Positions 18,185-27,288 of a stretch of DNA of 64,000 nt are shown one piece after another. The notes under the pieces were generated by a model. The model did not search any database. It saw only the letters and a program-made list of their open reading frames with translations, and was not told the DNA's origin. The DNA comes from Ignavibacteriales bacterium (lineage in GTDB: Bacteria; Bacteroidota; Ignavibacteria; Ignavibacteriales; SURF-24): NCBI GenBank assembly GCA_003599415.1, contig QZKB01000148.1, forward strand, positions 89,636 through 153,635, given 5' to 3'. The first letter of the stretch is position 1. Each line of letters begins with the position of its first letter. The translations under genes were made by a program, and so were the position numbers.

Positions 18185-18469
18185 TTACAACTTCCTTTCA
18201 AAATTACTATCCCATTTAAGTGGATCTGGCTCATATACTGTTATTATAATAACTTCTTTATCTTTTAGATTGTCTGCAGCCACAACATGAATAGGTTTAG
18301 TTTTCGCAAACCCAAGTAATAATTTTGACGGATAAGGTTTATCATTATTATAGCTGCTAATAACTTTACCATTTTTAACAATAGTATTAATTATTTTTTC
18401 ATCAATATCACGCTCCAGCATCCTTTGAATTGCGTGCAAACGATATTTAATAGTATAATCTTCGAACAA
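18185..18469 (-). CDS. DUF4258 protein, probable toxin
   Basis: The product has 94 residues. The DUF4258 mark HAIQRMLERDI lies near residue 12, followed by YPSKLLLGFAKTKPIHVVAAD and a C-terminal VYEPDPLKWDSNF. DUF4258 proteins are RelE/MqsR-like small proteins commonly paired with YgiT-type zinc-finger proteins, as here (one-base gap). The start is a TTG at 18469; no ATG in frame gives the full domain. Ribonuclease activity is inferred from the family relation, not seen. Confidence 0.78.
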   Translation of the reverse strand: MFEDYTIKYRLHAIQRMLERDIDEKIINTIVKNGKVISSYNNDKPYPSKLLLGFAKTKPIHVVAADNLKDKEVIIITVYEPDPLKWDSNFERKL

Positions 18470-18566
18470 TGTATATTATGGAAAAGTAAAAGAATCGTTT
18501 GTATAATAGTCAAGAAATTTTTATTTAGCAATATGAAATTTTAAAAATTATCCAGTGATGTGTAAA

Positions 18567-20453
18567 ATGAAAAATGGTTACACCAATCCCTCCTTTAAAT
18601 ACATCTTATTAATACTTCTTTTGCAATTTACAAAATTGTTTTCTCAACAACTTGTAAATGAAGTACGTCCATGGAAAGGCAGCGCTGTTTTAGGTAACGG
18701 TTCAATATGCGCTGTATATTCTGACGACCAGAGAGTCTCTTCATCATTCAAAGGTATTCAACATTTTTATGTTGATGACTTCACTGCAGATTATGTTGCA
18801 TCAACCTGGTTTGATGTGGTTGACTTACGTGGCAATTCTCTTAAATCGAAGCGTGATACGATTGGAATGGATAATTTCTTTACGACATTTAACCGTTCGG
18901 AATTAATTGATGGCTCGGTGAAAGAAGTTAAGTGTTTCGCACATCCCTCAAATGCAATGGTATTGTCACTTGACATAAAAGACGCCCGGGTGCCGTCACT
19001 GAAGGAATGTAAAATCATTTTAAGAAAAAATATTGTAACGGACAGGACAATTACTTTAATGTCGCTAAAAGTTGAAGAAGATTATGTGGTTGCTAACTGG
19101 TCAAATGGAATGAACTTAATATTTTGTAATAAAGAAAAGGAACAGGAAGTAAGAGCTAAAGATTCGATCGTTTATATTGGTTGTAAGGGTAAAGATGAAA
19201 TTATTGTTACTGCCGGTAAAAATCTTAAGGATTTGAAAACTGCACTTAAAGTGTTGCGGCTTGAAAAAAGTTTATTCTCAACTGCTTTTCAACATTGGAA
19301 TAAATGGATTGGAACCGGAAAAATTCCCAGGCTCGATTCAAGGATAAGTGATAACTCAAAATATTCCGAGTATTATAAGAGAAATTTATATTCTGTAAAA
19401 GCTGCAAACCTGAACGGTATGATTCCTGCCGATATAACCGGGCAGTTTTTAACTAACAATATGCCGCAGCTTTATCCCCGCGATGCAATGATGTGTGCCC
19501 GCGTGTTTTTATTGACAGGACATTTGGATGAAGCTAAACAAATTATAAATTTTTGGCTGAAGAAAGAGATACCTAAAAAATCAATCGGCGAGTTTTATGC
19601 CCGTTACGATGCCAATGGTTTAGCTGTTGATGCCGGTGCCGGTGCAAGATATGATGAGCCAGAATGGGATGCAAACGGTTACTTTATATGGCTTGTTAAT
19701 GAATACAACAAGCAGAAGAATGAAATGCTTGCAGGTAAGGATTTCATCTTTGAACTTGCAGATTTTCTTGTATCTAAAATTGATGAGAATGAATTGCTTT
19801 ACGAAGGCGGCATAGTTGAATGGACAGGCTATCTTCCTACAACAAATATGATTTGCTCTGCTGCACTTCAAACAGCTTCTAAGCTTGCACTAAAATATAA
19901 AGACGAATTCAGGGCGGAAAAATATGAGGATGCCGCGGAAAAAATTTCATCTGCTTTGGAGTATACTTTTGATGAGAGCAGAGAAATGTTTACAGCCGTA
20001 AGGTTCACAGGAATTAAAGCCGATGACAACAGGAGTATTTCTGAGAAGAAAGGCATTAAACTTTACTTGTGGGATACTACCATTCCGTTTGGCGTTTTAT
20101 ATGGCTTTGAGGATAATGAAGAAATTCAAAAAACAGTAGATGTTTTTCTTAAGAAAAATATTATTCAGGGTGGGGGGTTACAATACTTTGAAGCAAAAGA
20201 TAATGCATGGCTTTCTGCTTACGGCAGTGATGCATTCTTCTTTCCGACAGCCGCACTTGCAGAATATTTGTGTTTAACAGGGAAACATGCTCTAGCAGAA
20301 AAGCATATTAAATGGATGATGGACAACTCCAATACTTACGGTTTAATGCCGGAAAGAATTTTTAATAACGAGTCTGATTGCAGTCCTGCTTCACCTTTAA
20401 GCTGGTGCAGCGGAGAGTTTGCACTGGCAGTTTTGAAGTGGAGTGAGAAGTAA
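18567..20453 (+). CDS. Six-hairpin (alpha/alpha-toroid) glycosidase, GH15/GH65-like
   Basis: The ATG at 18567 gives 628 residues; GTG 18555 and ATG 18558 are in-frame alternatives. A signal peptide (to FSQQ, about residue 28) precedes an N-terminal beta-sandwich (WKGSAVLGNGSICAVYSD, about 30-240). A helical barrel follows with LYPRDAMMCARVFLLTGH, GAGARYDEPEWDANGYFIW, EWTGYLPTTNM and a final LSWCSGEFALAVLKW. The PRDA block and toroid resemble GH15 glucoamylases, and the N-terminal domain resembles GH65-type sandwiches. It likely removes a terminal sugar from an alpha-linked glycan. I cannot place the GH family with certainty. It stands alone between two toxin-antitoxin modules. Confidence 0.7.
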   Translation: MKNGYTNPSFKYILLILLLQFTKLFSQQLVNEVRPWKGSAVLGNGSICAVYSDDQRVSSSFKGIQHFYVDDFTADYVASTWFDVVDLRGNSLKSKRDTIGMDNFFTTFNRSELIDGSVKEVKCFAHPSNAMVLSLDIKDARVPSLKECKIILRKNIVTDRTITLMSLKVEEDYVVANWSNGMNLIFCNKEKEQEVRAKDSIVYIGCKGKDEIIVTAGKNLKDLKTALKVLRLEKSLFSTAFQHWNKWIGTGKIPRLDSRISDNSKYSEYYKRNLYSVKAANLNGMIPADITGQFLTNNMPQLYPRDAMMCARVFLLTGHLDEAKQIINFWLKKEIPKKSIGEFYARYDANGLAVDAGAGARYDEPEWDANGYFIWLVNEYNKQKNEMLAGKDFIFELADFLVSKIDENELLYEGGIVEWTGYLPTTNMICSAALQTASKLALKYKDEFRAEKYEDAAEKISSALEYTFDESREMFTAVRFTGIKADDNRSISEKKGIKLYLWDTTIPFGVLYGFEDNEEIQKTVDVFLKKNIIQGGGLQYFEAKDNAWLSAYGSDAFFFPTAALAEYLCLTGKHALAEKHIKWMMDNSNTYGLMPERIFNNESDCSPASPLSWCSGEFALAVLKWSEK

Positions 20454-20457
20454 AGAA

Positions 20458-20703
20458 TTATTCCAGAATTAGTTTTATCAAATCTTCTTTTGATAATTTA
20501 GTTTTTAGTGATAATTCATTTAGTATGTTATTCAATGTTCCGATTTTGATTGGATTATGATTTGGGAGTGTAATATGATGTTCACCGTCAATATATCTTT
20601 TTGAAAGTCGTAAATGGCTCCCCTTTTGTCTGGTAATTGAGTATTCAAGTTTAAGTAGTACTTTAATTAAGTGATCGCTTGAAATATCGCGTGGCATTTT
20701 CAT
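20458..20703 (-). CDS. hicA: HicA-like toxin
   Basis: The product has 81 residues. The HicA double-stranded RNA-binding fold is shown by an N-terminal MPRDISSDHLIKVLLKLEY, the catalytic His in RQKGSHLRLSK and HHITLPNHNPIKIGTLNNIL. HicA toxins cleave mRNA until bound by HicB. Its ATG overlaps the HicB stop codon in an ATGA arrangement, and the gene ends 4 bases from the convergent glycosidase gene. Confidence 0.88.
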   Translation of the reverse strand: MKMPRDISSDHLIKVLLKLEYSITRQKGSHLRLSKRYIDGEHHITLPNHNPIKIGTLNNILNELSLKTKLSKEDLIKLILE

Positions 20704-20909
20704 GCTGCAATTACTTCTTCTTTAACATAATGTAAACGGATAAGTTTAGGCATTTCATCTGTTTCAAAGTGACAGGCAACAGCTTCTCTTATATAATCTT
20801 TTAACTCTTCAAATGAGTCGCTTTCAGTAAATATCGAATGCCCGAGTGCTTTAGCTTCGTATCCACCTTCTAAAGAATCTTCAATAATAAAAATGATTTC
20901 ATTGGCCAT
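20700..20909 (-). CDS. hicB: HicB-like antitoxin
   Basis: The product has 69 residues: a strand-rich start (EIIFIIEDSLEGGYEAKALGHSIFTE) and a helix (SFEELKDYIREAVACHF) typical of the HicB partial RNase H fold. There is no C-terminal DNA-binding domain, so it is a short HicB. It precedes and overlaps hicA by 4 bases, so the two are translationally coupled with the antitoxin made first. An AGAG ribosome-binding site lies upstream. Confidence 0.86.
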   Translation of the reverse strand: MANEIIFIIEDSLEGGYEAKALGHSIFTESDSFEELKDYIREAVACHFETDEMPKLIRLHYVKEEVIAA

Positions 20910-21031
20910 AGTAATTCTCTTTTATCTCCAGATAAAAATATAGCATTATCTCTGAACTATCAAGATGAAGAGTTACAGCTAAAAACTTTCAGAGCAAATA
21001 ACCGGGCAGCCGGGTTTAATGAAAATAATCT

Positions 21032-21190
21032 TTATGAAGTTTTCTTCTCTTTCATCGCTTCGGCAATTTCTCTCATGCTTGATGAGATTGATTCTGCAGC
21101 GTTTACAAACCGGAATCCAAGCCAAAATACTAAAATTGCAATCGCCAAGTAAATTAATGCTATTGCGGTTGGGAAAAAGAATCCAAACAT
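21032..21190 (-). CDS. Small single-span membrane protein
   Basis: A 52-residue frame starts at the ATG at 21190, preceded by TGGAG at a good ribosome-binding distance. It has one hydrophobic helix (about 3-27, FFPTAIALIYLAIAILVFW) followed by a charged amphipathic helix (SISSSMREIAEAMKEKK). The hydrophobic-then-amphipathic pattern and ribosome-binding site favour a real gene over chance. Function is unknown; it lies alone between hicB and the GH63-like gene. Confidence 0.6.
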   Translation of the reverse strand: MFGFFFPTAIALIYLAIAILVFWLGFRFVNAAESISSSMREIAEAMKEKKTS

Positions 21191-21467
21191 ATTTGCTCCA
21201 CGATAACTATTTATAAAGATAATTTATATGCTCTGTTCTTCTTTTGGAATACGACTTGAAAAATAAAAAAAATCACATCAAAATCCAGTTATCAAAATGA
21301 AAGAATCCACAAATCTTATTGATTTAATAATCTCCGCATTATCAGTATAATAATTCCTTAGGATTAGGCTGTTTAATTTTTTGAATTTTATTTATAAAAT
21401 ACAATCCGGTTTGAGGCATATCTTTTGTGCCTTTATAAGGTTGTATTTTTAAGTGAGGAGTGGTTGA

Positions 21468-23015
21468 ATGCGGATAATCATTTTTACAATTCTGCTGTTT
21501 ACTTTTTGTGTAAACGATTTTGCCCAGTACGATGATACAGGCAAACGTGGAATTTATTTCGCGAAGAAAAATTACTCTCCTTTAACAATACCTGCTTTTG
21601 AAACTAGTAAAGATAAACTTCCTTCGCCTGTACTTGATGACAATAAAGAATATATTGAACTTTACTGGAAAGCATGGGAATTAGCATTCAATCATTTCAA
21701 GCAGCCACCACAGGGCTCGCCATTTGTCTCCGATTTTATTGATGAGGCTTTCTCTCACTCGGTGTTTCAGTGGGATACAATTTTTATGATAATGTTTGCA
21801 CGGTATGCACACTTCATTTTTCCTTCTATTCAATCCCTTGATAATTTTTATTGCCGCCAGTATGAGAATGGTTATATCTGCAGAGAAATTCAGGAGGAAG
21901 ACGGGCAGGATTATGTTTATGAAGGAAGAGAACATACTGTTAATCCCCCATTATTTAGCTGGGCAGAACTTGAGAATGCAAAAGTAAGCGGGGATTTATC
22001 CCGAATTAAATTGGTCCTTCCGGTGTTAGAAAAATATGCCGAATGGCTTGAGAAATTCAGGAAGAAAGAAAACACAAAACATAATCTTTACTGGCAAACC
22101 GGATTAGGATCAGGGATGGATAATACACCGCGCAGTGGTTCAGCCTGGACGGATATGAGCTGTCAGATGGTTATGCTGTATAATGATATGGTTGTTATGA
22201 ACGATGAACTTGGATTGAAAGAAAAAGCTGAACATTTCAGAATGATGGCAAAAAATATTTCTTCTAAAATAAATGAATTAATGTGGAATGAGGGAGATGG
22301 TTTGTATTATGATCTTGATGACAACGGTAACCAGGTTAAGTGTAAAACTATAGCTAGCTTCTGGCCGCTGATTGCAGGAATTGCAAACCAGCAGCAGGCG
22401 GAAAAATTATTTTATAATCTCAAAGACACAAAATCTTTCTGGCGTACAATTCCATTTCCTTCTCTCTCTGCAGATCATCCTTCATATAAACCCGATGGAC
22501 AATACTGGCTTGGTAGCGTGTGGGCACCTACAAATGTTATGGTTTTGAAAGGTCTTCAGAAATATGACCAGTTTGGCTTTAATGAATTTGCAACTCTTGC
22601 TGCAGAAACCTACCTGGACGGAATTTACAAAGTTTACAAAAAGACGGGAACAATCTGGGAAAATTATTCGCCTGATGCGTATGCAAGAGGAATCTGGTCT
22701 AAACCGGATTTTGTTGGCTGGAGCGGTTGCGGCCCAATTCAATTATTAATTGAAAATGTAATAGGAATTAATGCCGACGGTTTAAATAATAAAGTTATCT
22801 GGAATGTAAGCAGAATAGACCGGCATGGCCTGGAACATCTTCATTTTGGAAATAATACTACTTCATTCCTTTGTAATAAAAGGACGGACCTGAATAAGAC
22901 AATTGAATTAACTATCGAATCAGATAATCCCTTTGAACTTACAGTTGTAAGAAGATTTGGTGAGAAGAAAGTGCTGAATGTAATTAAGGGAAAGAATATT
23001 TTTATTGTTGAATAA
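21468..23015 (+). CDS. GH63/GH37-like alpha-glycosidase
   Basis: The protein has 515 residues, starting with a signal peptide (about 1-20). The body is an alpha/alpha barrel with FQWDTIFMIMFARYA, YEGREHTVNPPLFSWAE, GLGSGMDNTPRSG, WTDMSCQMVMLYNDM and YWLGSVWAPTNVMVL. The C-terminal TIWENYSPD...VGWSGCGPIQLLIE segment is usual for GH63 and trehalase-like enzymes. Bacterial members act on alpha-linked glucose or mannose disaccharides and mannosylglycerate-type compounds. Substrate cannot be told here. It lies 50 bases upstream of a GH3 gene and may be co-transcribed with it. Confidence 0.82.
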   Translation: MRIIIFTILLFTFCVNDFAQYDDTGKRGIYFAKKNYSPLTIPAFETSKDKLPSPVLDDNKEYIELYWKAWELAFNHFKQPPQGSPFVSDFIDEAFSHSVFQWDTIFMIMFARYAHFIFPSIQSLDNFYCRQYENGYICREIQEEDGQDYVYEGREHTVNPPLFSWAELENAKVSGDLSRIKLVLPVLEKYAEWLEKFRKKENTKHNLYWQTGLGSGMDNTPRSGSAWTDMSCQMVMLYNDMVVMNDELGLKEKAEHFRMMAKNISSKINELMWNEGDGLYYDLDDNGNQVKCKTIASFWPLIAGIANQQQAEKLFYNLKDTKSFWRTIPFPSLSADHPSYKPDGQYWLGSVWAPTNVMVLKGLQKYDQFGFNEFATLAAETYLDGIYKVYKKTGTIWENYSPDAYARGIWSKPDFVGWSGCGPIQLLIENVIGINADGLNNKVIWNVSRIDRHGLEHLHFGNNTTSFLCNKRTDLNKTIELTIESDNPFELTVVRRFGEKKVLNVIKGKNIFIVE

Positions 23016-23064
23016 TTTACTTGTACAGTTATCAATTAATTTTTAATAAATAATGAGGACCACA

Positions 23065-25563
23065 ATGATTTTAAAATCTTACCTGACTTTACCGTTGGTT
23101 TCACTTATGTTTTTTTTAGGAGGTTTCTTTCCTGAAAAAGAAAATATTCCTCCATATAAAAATCCGTCTCTTTCAACTGATGAGAGAGTTGAGGATCTTC
23201 TTAAAAGAATGACAATTGAGGAAAAGATTGATATTCTTGGAGGAACCGGTTTTGCAACCAAGCCAAATGAAAGACTTGGTATTCCTGAACTTAGAATGAG
23301 TGACGGTCCGCTTGGCGTTAGATGGAATGAGAATACAGCGTTTCCATCAGGAATAATGTTAGCATCAACATGGAACCCTGAGCTTGCTAAAAATGTAGGA
23401 GCGGCAATTGGAAGAGAAGTTAAAGCGCAGGATAGGCATGTTATACTTGGTCCTTGTGTTAATATAGCACGCATTTCACAAGGCGGAAGAAATTTTGAAA
23501 GCTATGGCGAAGATCCTTCCCTCGCATCAAGAATGACTGTTGATTATATAAAAGGTGTTCAGAGTGAAGGAGTTGCAGCAACAGTAAAACATTTTGCATG
23601 TAACAACCAGGAACACGAGAGAATGTACGTTGATACAAAAGTTGATGAACGCACATTGAATGAAATTTATTTGCCGGCATTTAAAGCCGCCGTTAAAGAA
23701 TCTGATGTTCTTTGTGTTATGAACGCCTACAATAAAATAAATGGCCACTACGCGAGCGAGAATGATTACCTTCTTATTGATAAATTAAAAAAGGAATGGG
23801 GATTTAACTGGCTTGTTATGTCTGACTGGGGTGCGGTTCACAGCTCAATTCCTACTGCAAACGGTGGAATGGACCTGGAAATGCCAACCGGTGAATATCT
23901 GAATAAAACTACTCTTATGGATGCAATTAAAAACGGAGTTGTTAAAGAATCAACTATTGATGAGAAGGTAAGAAGAATTCTACGCGTTCTTTTTAAAATG
24001 GGATTGTTTGAAAAACCAAGCCTGAAAGATGATTATGTTTCCGGTACAAAAGAAAATCTTGACGCCGCTTATAAAGCTGCACTTGAAGGAATAATCCTGC
24101 TTGAGAATAAAGATAATATTCTTCCGCTTGATTTTTCAAAGATTAACTCGGTTGCTGTAGTTGGACCGAATGCGCATTTAGCAAGAACCGGAGGCGGTGG
24201 AAGTTCTTTGGTAGATCCTATTGAAGCTGCAAGTCCTTTGCAGATTATTAAAGAAAAATTCGGCGACAAAGTTAAAATTAATTACGGGGCAGGAATTAAA
24301 CTTGACGGTGAATCAAACCCGATTGAGCCCAAATATTTTTCCTTTAATGGAGAACAGGGACTTAAAGGAGAATACTTTGATAATAAAGAACTGAAAGGCA
24401 CTCCCGCCTTTACAAGAATTGATAAACAAATTAATTTCGACTGGGGCGGCGATGGCCCTAAAGAAGGATTCAAATCAGAAAACTTTTCTGCAAGATGGAC
24501 AGGTAAACTGAAAGCGGAAGAATCCGGTGAATTTATTCTTGATGTTACAAGCGATGACGGAGTTCGCTTGTATATAGATGGAAGTCTTGTTATTGATTTC
24601 TGGAGTGACCATGCTGCAGAAACAAGATCTTACAAAATGAAAATGACTGCGGGAAAAGAACACGATATAAAACTAGAATACTATGAGAATGGCGGAAGCG
24701 CTTCATGTAAGTTTGGCTGGACACCTCCCGGCGAAGATCCGAAATTTGCAGCAATTGATGCCGCTAAAAATTCTGATGTTGTTCTGTTTTTTGCCGGGAC
24801 ATCAAACCAGTATGAATCTGAGGGATTTGACAGACCTGATATTAATTTGCCGAAGGATCAGGATAAACTAATTAAAGAATTAGCAGGCGTTAACAAGAAT
24901 ATTATTGTCGTCATCAATTCCGGCTCACCTGTTATTTTAGAAAACTGGATTGATGATGTTAAAGGTATTGTACAGGTTTGGTTTGGCGGAAGTGAAATGA
25001 GCAAAGCAACATTTGATGTATTGAGCGGCGCTTATAATCCATCCGGTAAACTTCCGGTTACATATCCGAAAAGTTTAGAGGATTGCTCCGCTTACAAATT
25101 ATATAAAGCGCAGGATAGCGTTACAGTTTACTCAGACGGAATTTATGTGGGCTACAGGCATTTTGAGAAAAATGATATTGAGCCAAGATACCCGTTCGGA
25201 TATGGTTTATCTTACACTTCATTCAAATATTCCAACCTTAAACTTGAAAAGCAAAATGCATCTTCCGTTAAGGTAACATTTGATTTAACAAACACAGGCA
25301 AGGTTGAAGGGGCAGAAGCTGTGCAGGTTTATGTAGGAGAAGTTAATCCAAAGATTGACAGACCAGCAAAGGAATTAAAAGGATTCAGTAAATTAAATCT
25401 TAAACCGGGCGAGACAAAAAAGGTTGAGATTACATTAGACAAAGATTCATTCTCTTACTGGAACCCTGCAACAAAGAACTGGACAATGGATTCAAGTGAT
25501 TTTGAAATCCTTGTCGGCAGTTCGTCTGCAGATATTAAACTGAAAGAAAAAATTGCCTTGTAG
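23065..25563 (+). CDS. GH3 beta-glucosidase with PA14 insert
   Basis: The ATG at 23065, five bases after GAGG, gives 832 residues; the in-frame ATG at 23053 lacks a ribosome-binding site. A signal peptide is followed by the GH3 barrel (LRMSDGPLGVRWNE, GGRNFESYGEDPSLASRMTV, KHFACNNQEHERM) with nucleophile D254 in MSDWGAV. A PA14 carbohydrate-binding domain (about 431-557; SGEFILDVTSDDGVRLYIDG) interrupts the C-terminal sandwich, as in yeast-type and Bacteroidota GH3 enzymes. It ends in a fibronectin-like domain after PFGYGLSYTSF. It is the third GH3 of the window and differs in architecture from the other two, so probably in substrate length or linkage. Confidence 0.92.
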   Translation: MILKSYLTLPLVSLMFFLGGFFPEKENIPPYKNPSLSTDERVEDLLKRMTIEEKIDILGGTGFATKPNERLGIPELRMSDGPLGVRWNENTAFPSGIMLASTWNPELAKNVGAAIGREVKAQDRHVILGPCVNIARISQGGRNFESYGEDPSLASRMTVDYIKGVQSEGVAATVKHFACNNQEHERMYVDTKVDERTLNEIYLPAFKAAVKESDVLCVMNAYNKINGHYASENDYLLIDKLKKEWGFNWLVMSDWGAVHSSIPTANGGMDLEMPTGEYLNKTTLMDAIKNGVVKESTIDEKVRRILRVLFKMGLFEKPSLKDDYVSGTKENLDAAYKAALEGIILLENKDNILPLDFSKINSVAVVGPNAHLARTGGGGSSLVDPIEAASPLQIIKEKFGDKVKINYGAGIKLDGESNPIEPKYFSFNGEQGLKGEYFDNKELKGTPAFTRIDKQINFDWGGDGPKEGFKSENFSARWTGKLKAEESGEFILDVTSDDGVRLYIDGSLVIDFWSDHAAETRSYKMKMTAGKEHDIKLEYYENGGSASCKFGWTPPGEDPKFAAIDAAKNSDVVLFFAGTSNQYESEGFDRPDINLPKDQDKLIKELAGVNKNIIVVINSGSPVILENWIDDVKGIVQVWFGGSEMSKATFDVLSGAYNPSGKLPVTYPKSLEDCSAYKLYKAQDSVTVYSDGIYVGYRHFEKNDIEPRYPFGYGLSYTSFKYSNLKLEKQNASSVKVTFDLTNTGKVEGAEAVQVYVGEVNPKIDRPAKELKGFSKLNLKPGETKKVEITLDKDSFSYWNPATKNWTMDSSDFEILVGSSSADIKLKEKIAL

Positions 25564-25564
25564 C

Positions 25565-25657
25565 TGATGAAATAGAATACAGATGACGCGGATTGTTATG
25601 ATTCACACAAATCAGATCAGCGATGATCACAAGAATCATAATGATCCGTGTTCTATT
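25565..25657. repeat. 93-bp palindromic repeat, copy A
   Basis: An imperfect inverted repeat: the first half includes GATTGTTATGATTC and the second half GAATCATAATGATCC, with AATAGAATAC facing GTGTTCTATT at the ends. A second copy of equal length, with scattered substitutions, lies at 26294-26386 on the other side of the intervening gene. Confidence 0.85.
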
Positions 25658-25731
25658 CAGCCGGAGTGAAGTGTCTTGACTTTACTGCTCTCCTCAATTA
25701 TTTTTCTTCGGGTTATCAGGGAGAAATTAAT

Positions 25732-26292
25732 TTGCGGCAGTTAAAAATAATTTTATTATCAATCTTCCTAATATTCACCGTAAACAATCTGCGGGCTCAA
25801 GAGAAAGATTCAACCGAGAACTTTATTCAAAATTCCAGTGCTTGGTTAAGATTGGGACTTGGTAAAAGTTACTTTGGTCCGACAACAAATATTAGTTTGT
25901 CTTATGCGTATAAAAACAACATCTTTACAGCAAGATTTTTAAAGGCAGATGAATTCCGGTTTGGTGTAGATGGCTCTGCCTTTCCTGAACCGTCAATTGG
26001 CTTTAAAGAATTTGGTTTACTATATGGATTATCCCAAAGAAATTCTATAGTAATGATGAGCGCATCTGCCGGGATAGCCTATATTAAAGGACTAGACAGG
26101 GGAAGAGAAATCAGGTATCATGATCTGTATGAGAAGGTGAATATATCAACTGTGGGATTTGCATATGAAGCGGAATTACGTGTAGAGTTTACAAGTTTTA
26201 TCGGTATGGGATTTACATTCTTCGGAAACCTTAATTCAAAAAGAAATTATTATGGCGGAATGTTGATGATTACTGTAGGGAAATTACGATAA
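25732..26292 (+). CDS. Small envelope protein, possible beta-barrel; function unknown
   Basis: I choose the TTG at 25732 (186 residues) because GGGAGA lies just upstream and a clean signal peptide (RQLKIILLSIFLIFTVNNLRAQ) then starts the protein. The longer frame to GTG 25648 would begin inside the palindromic repeat. The mature part is rich in alternating polar and aromatic strands (WLRLGLGKSYFGPTTNISLSYAYKNN; ELRVEFTSFIGMGFTFFGN) and could form a small outer-membrane barrel. No family is recognised. The gene is bracketed by two copies of the 93-bp repeat. Confidence 0.65.
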   Translation: MRQLKIILLSIFLIFTVNNLRAQEKDSTENFIQNSSAWLRLGLGKSYFGPTTNISLSYAYKNNIFTARFLKADEFRFGVDGSAFPEPSIGFKEFGLLYGLSQRNSIVMMSASAGIAYIKGLDRGREIRYHDLYEKVNISTVGFAYEAELRVEFTSFIGMGFTFFGNLNSKRNYYGGMLMITVGKLR

Positions 26293-26293
26293 T

Positions 26294-26386
26294 TGATGAA
26301 ACAGAACACAAATGACACTGATAATCATGATTTACACGGATCAGATCAGCGAAGATCATAAGAATCATAATAATCCGTGTTCTGTT
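26294..26386. repeat. 93-bp palindromic repeat, copy B
   Basis: The same length as copy A and alignable with it end to end. Shared blocks include GATCAGATCAGCGA and AAGAATCATAAT. It begins two bases after the stop codon of the envelope protein gene and could also act as its transcript end. Confidence 0.85.
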
Positions 26387-26450
26387 TTTCTTCTCTCTTG
26401 CTTTTCAAATCTCAATCCTATACTTTTAGCCAAAAAATATTTGGACTGAT

Positions 26451-27281
26451 ATGGTATCCTTATTAATAACATTATTACTTTTTCTTCATTTAAATGGAAT
26501 TGAAGAATCTCCGATGCTTTACCGCTATAACATTCAGAATAAAAATGTCTCATCAACAGAACTGCCGAAAGCACTTAAAGAAATTTCAGGAATGGCTGTA
26601 ACCAAAGACGGAAGAGTGTTTGCCCATAACGATGAAAGAGCCGTAATATGCCAGGTTGATGTTAACAGTGGTGAAATAATTAAATCTTTTTCTGTTGGTA
26701 AAAAAGCTCTTCGCGGAGATTTTGAGGACATCGCAATAGTTGATAAGAAATTTTATCTCATAACCAGCGACGGATATTTAATTGAGTTTACCGAAGGAAG
26801 AGATAAAAGTTCAGTAGATTATAAAAGATACGAAACTGGTCTTTCGGCAAGTTATAATATTGAAGGTATGTGCTACGACGATGAAACCAACTCACTCATT
26901 CTTGCCTGTAAAGATTACCCGGGCAATGGTTATAACGGCTACAGAACCTGCTATTCATTTTCTCTTGCTTCAAATAAGCTTGATAAGAAACCAAAATTTG
27001 TTCTGCCGATAAAATATATAACCGGAAAAATCGGGATAAAAGATTTTAAACCATCCGGCATTTCTAAAAATCCTGCATCGGGCAGTTTTTTTATTATCTC
27101 TGCAAATGATAACGGAATAATTGAAGTATCACCGGATGGAAAAGTAATTGCTCAATCAAAATTACCCAAACATATTCATGAACAGCCTGAAGGAATTGCT
27201 TTTTTACCGGACAAGACTTTGTTGATAAGCGATGAAGGGAAAACAGTTGGGTCAATTACAAAATATCCTCTCGGGAAATAA
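26451..27281 (+). CDS. SdiA-regulated-type beta-propeller protein
   Basis: The protein has 276 residues. A hydrophobic N-terminal stretch (VSLLITLLLFLHL) suggests export. The rest is a beta-propeller-like repeat pattern: LKEISGMAVTKDGRVFAHND, GDFEDIAIVDKKFYLITSDG, NIEGMCYDDETNSLILACK, and QPEGIAFLPDKTLLISDEG. This pattern is that of the SdiA-regulated/PF06977-like family, whose biochemical role is not established. Seven bases separate it from the metallophosphoesterase gene, so the two and the following Omp85-type gene are probably one transcript. Confidence 0.75.
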   Translation: MVSLLITLLLFLHLNGIEESPMLYRYNIQNKNVSSTELPKALKEISGMAVTKDGRVFAHNDERAVICQVDVNSGEIIKSFSVGKKALRGDFEDIAIVDKKFYLITSDGYLIEFTEGRDKSSVDYKRYETGLSASYNIEGMCYDDETNSLILACKDYPGNGYNGYRTCYSFSLASNKLDKKPKFVLPIKYITGKIGIKDFKPSGISKNPASGSFFIISANDNGIIEVSPDGKVIAQSKLPKHIHEQPEGIAFLPDKTLLISDEGKTVGSITKYPLGK

Positions 27282-27288
27282 ATTACGG

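Noticed and set aside
21414..21430. Possible sigma54 element upstream of the GH63-like gene (AGGCAT...TTTTGTG)
   Set aside because: The -24 TGG is AGG and the -12 GC is GT, and no matching palindrome lies upstream, so the resemblance is too weak.
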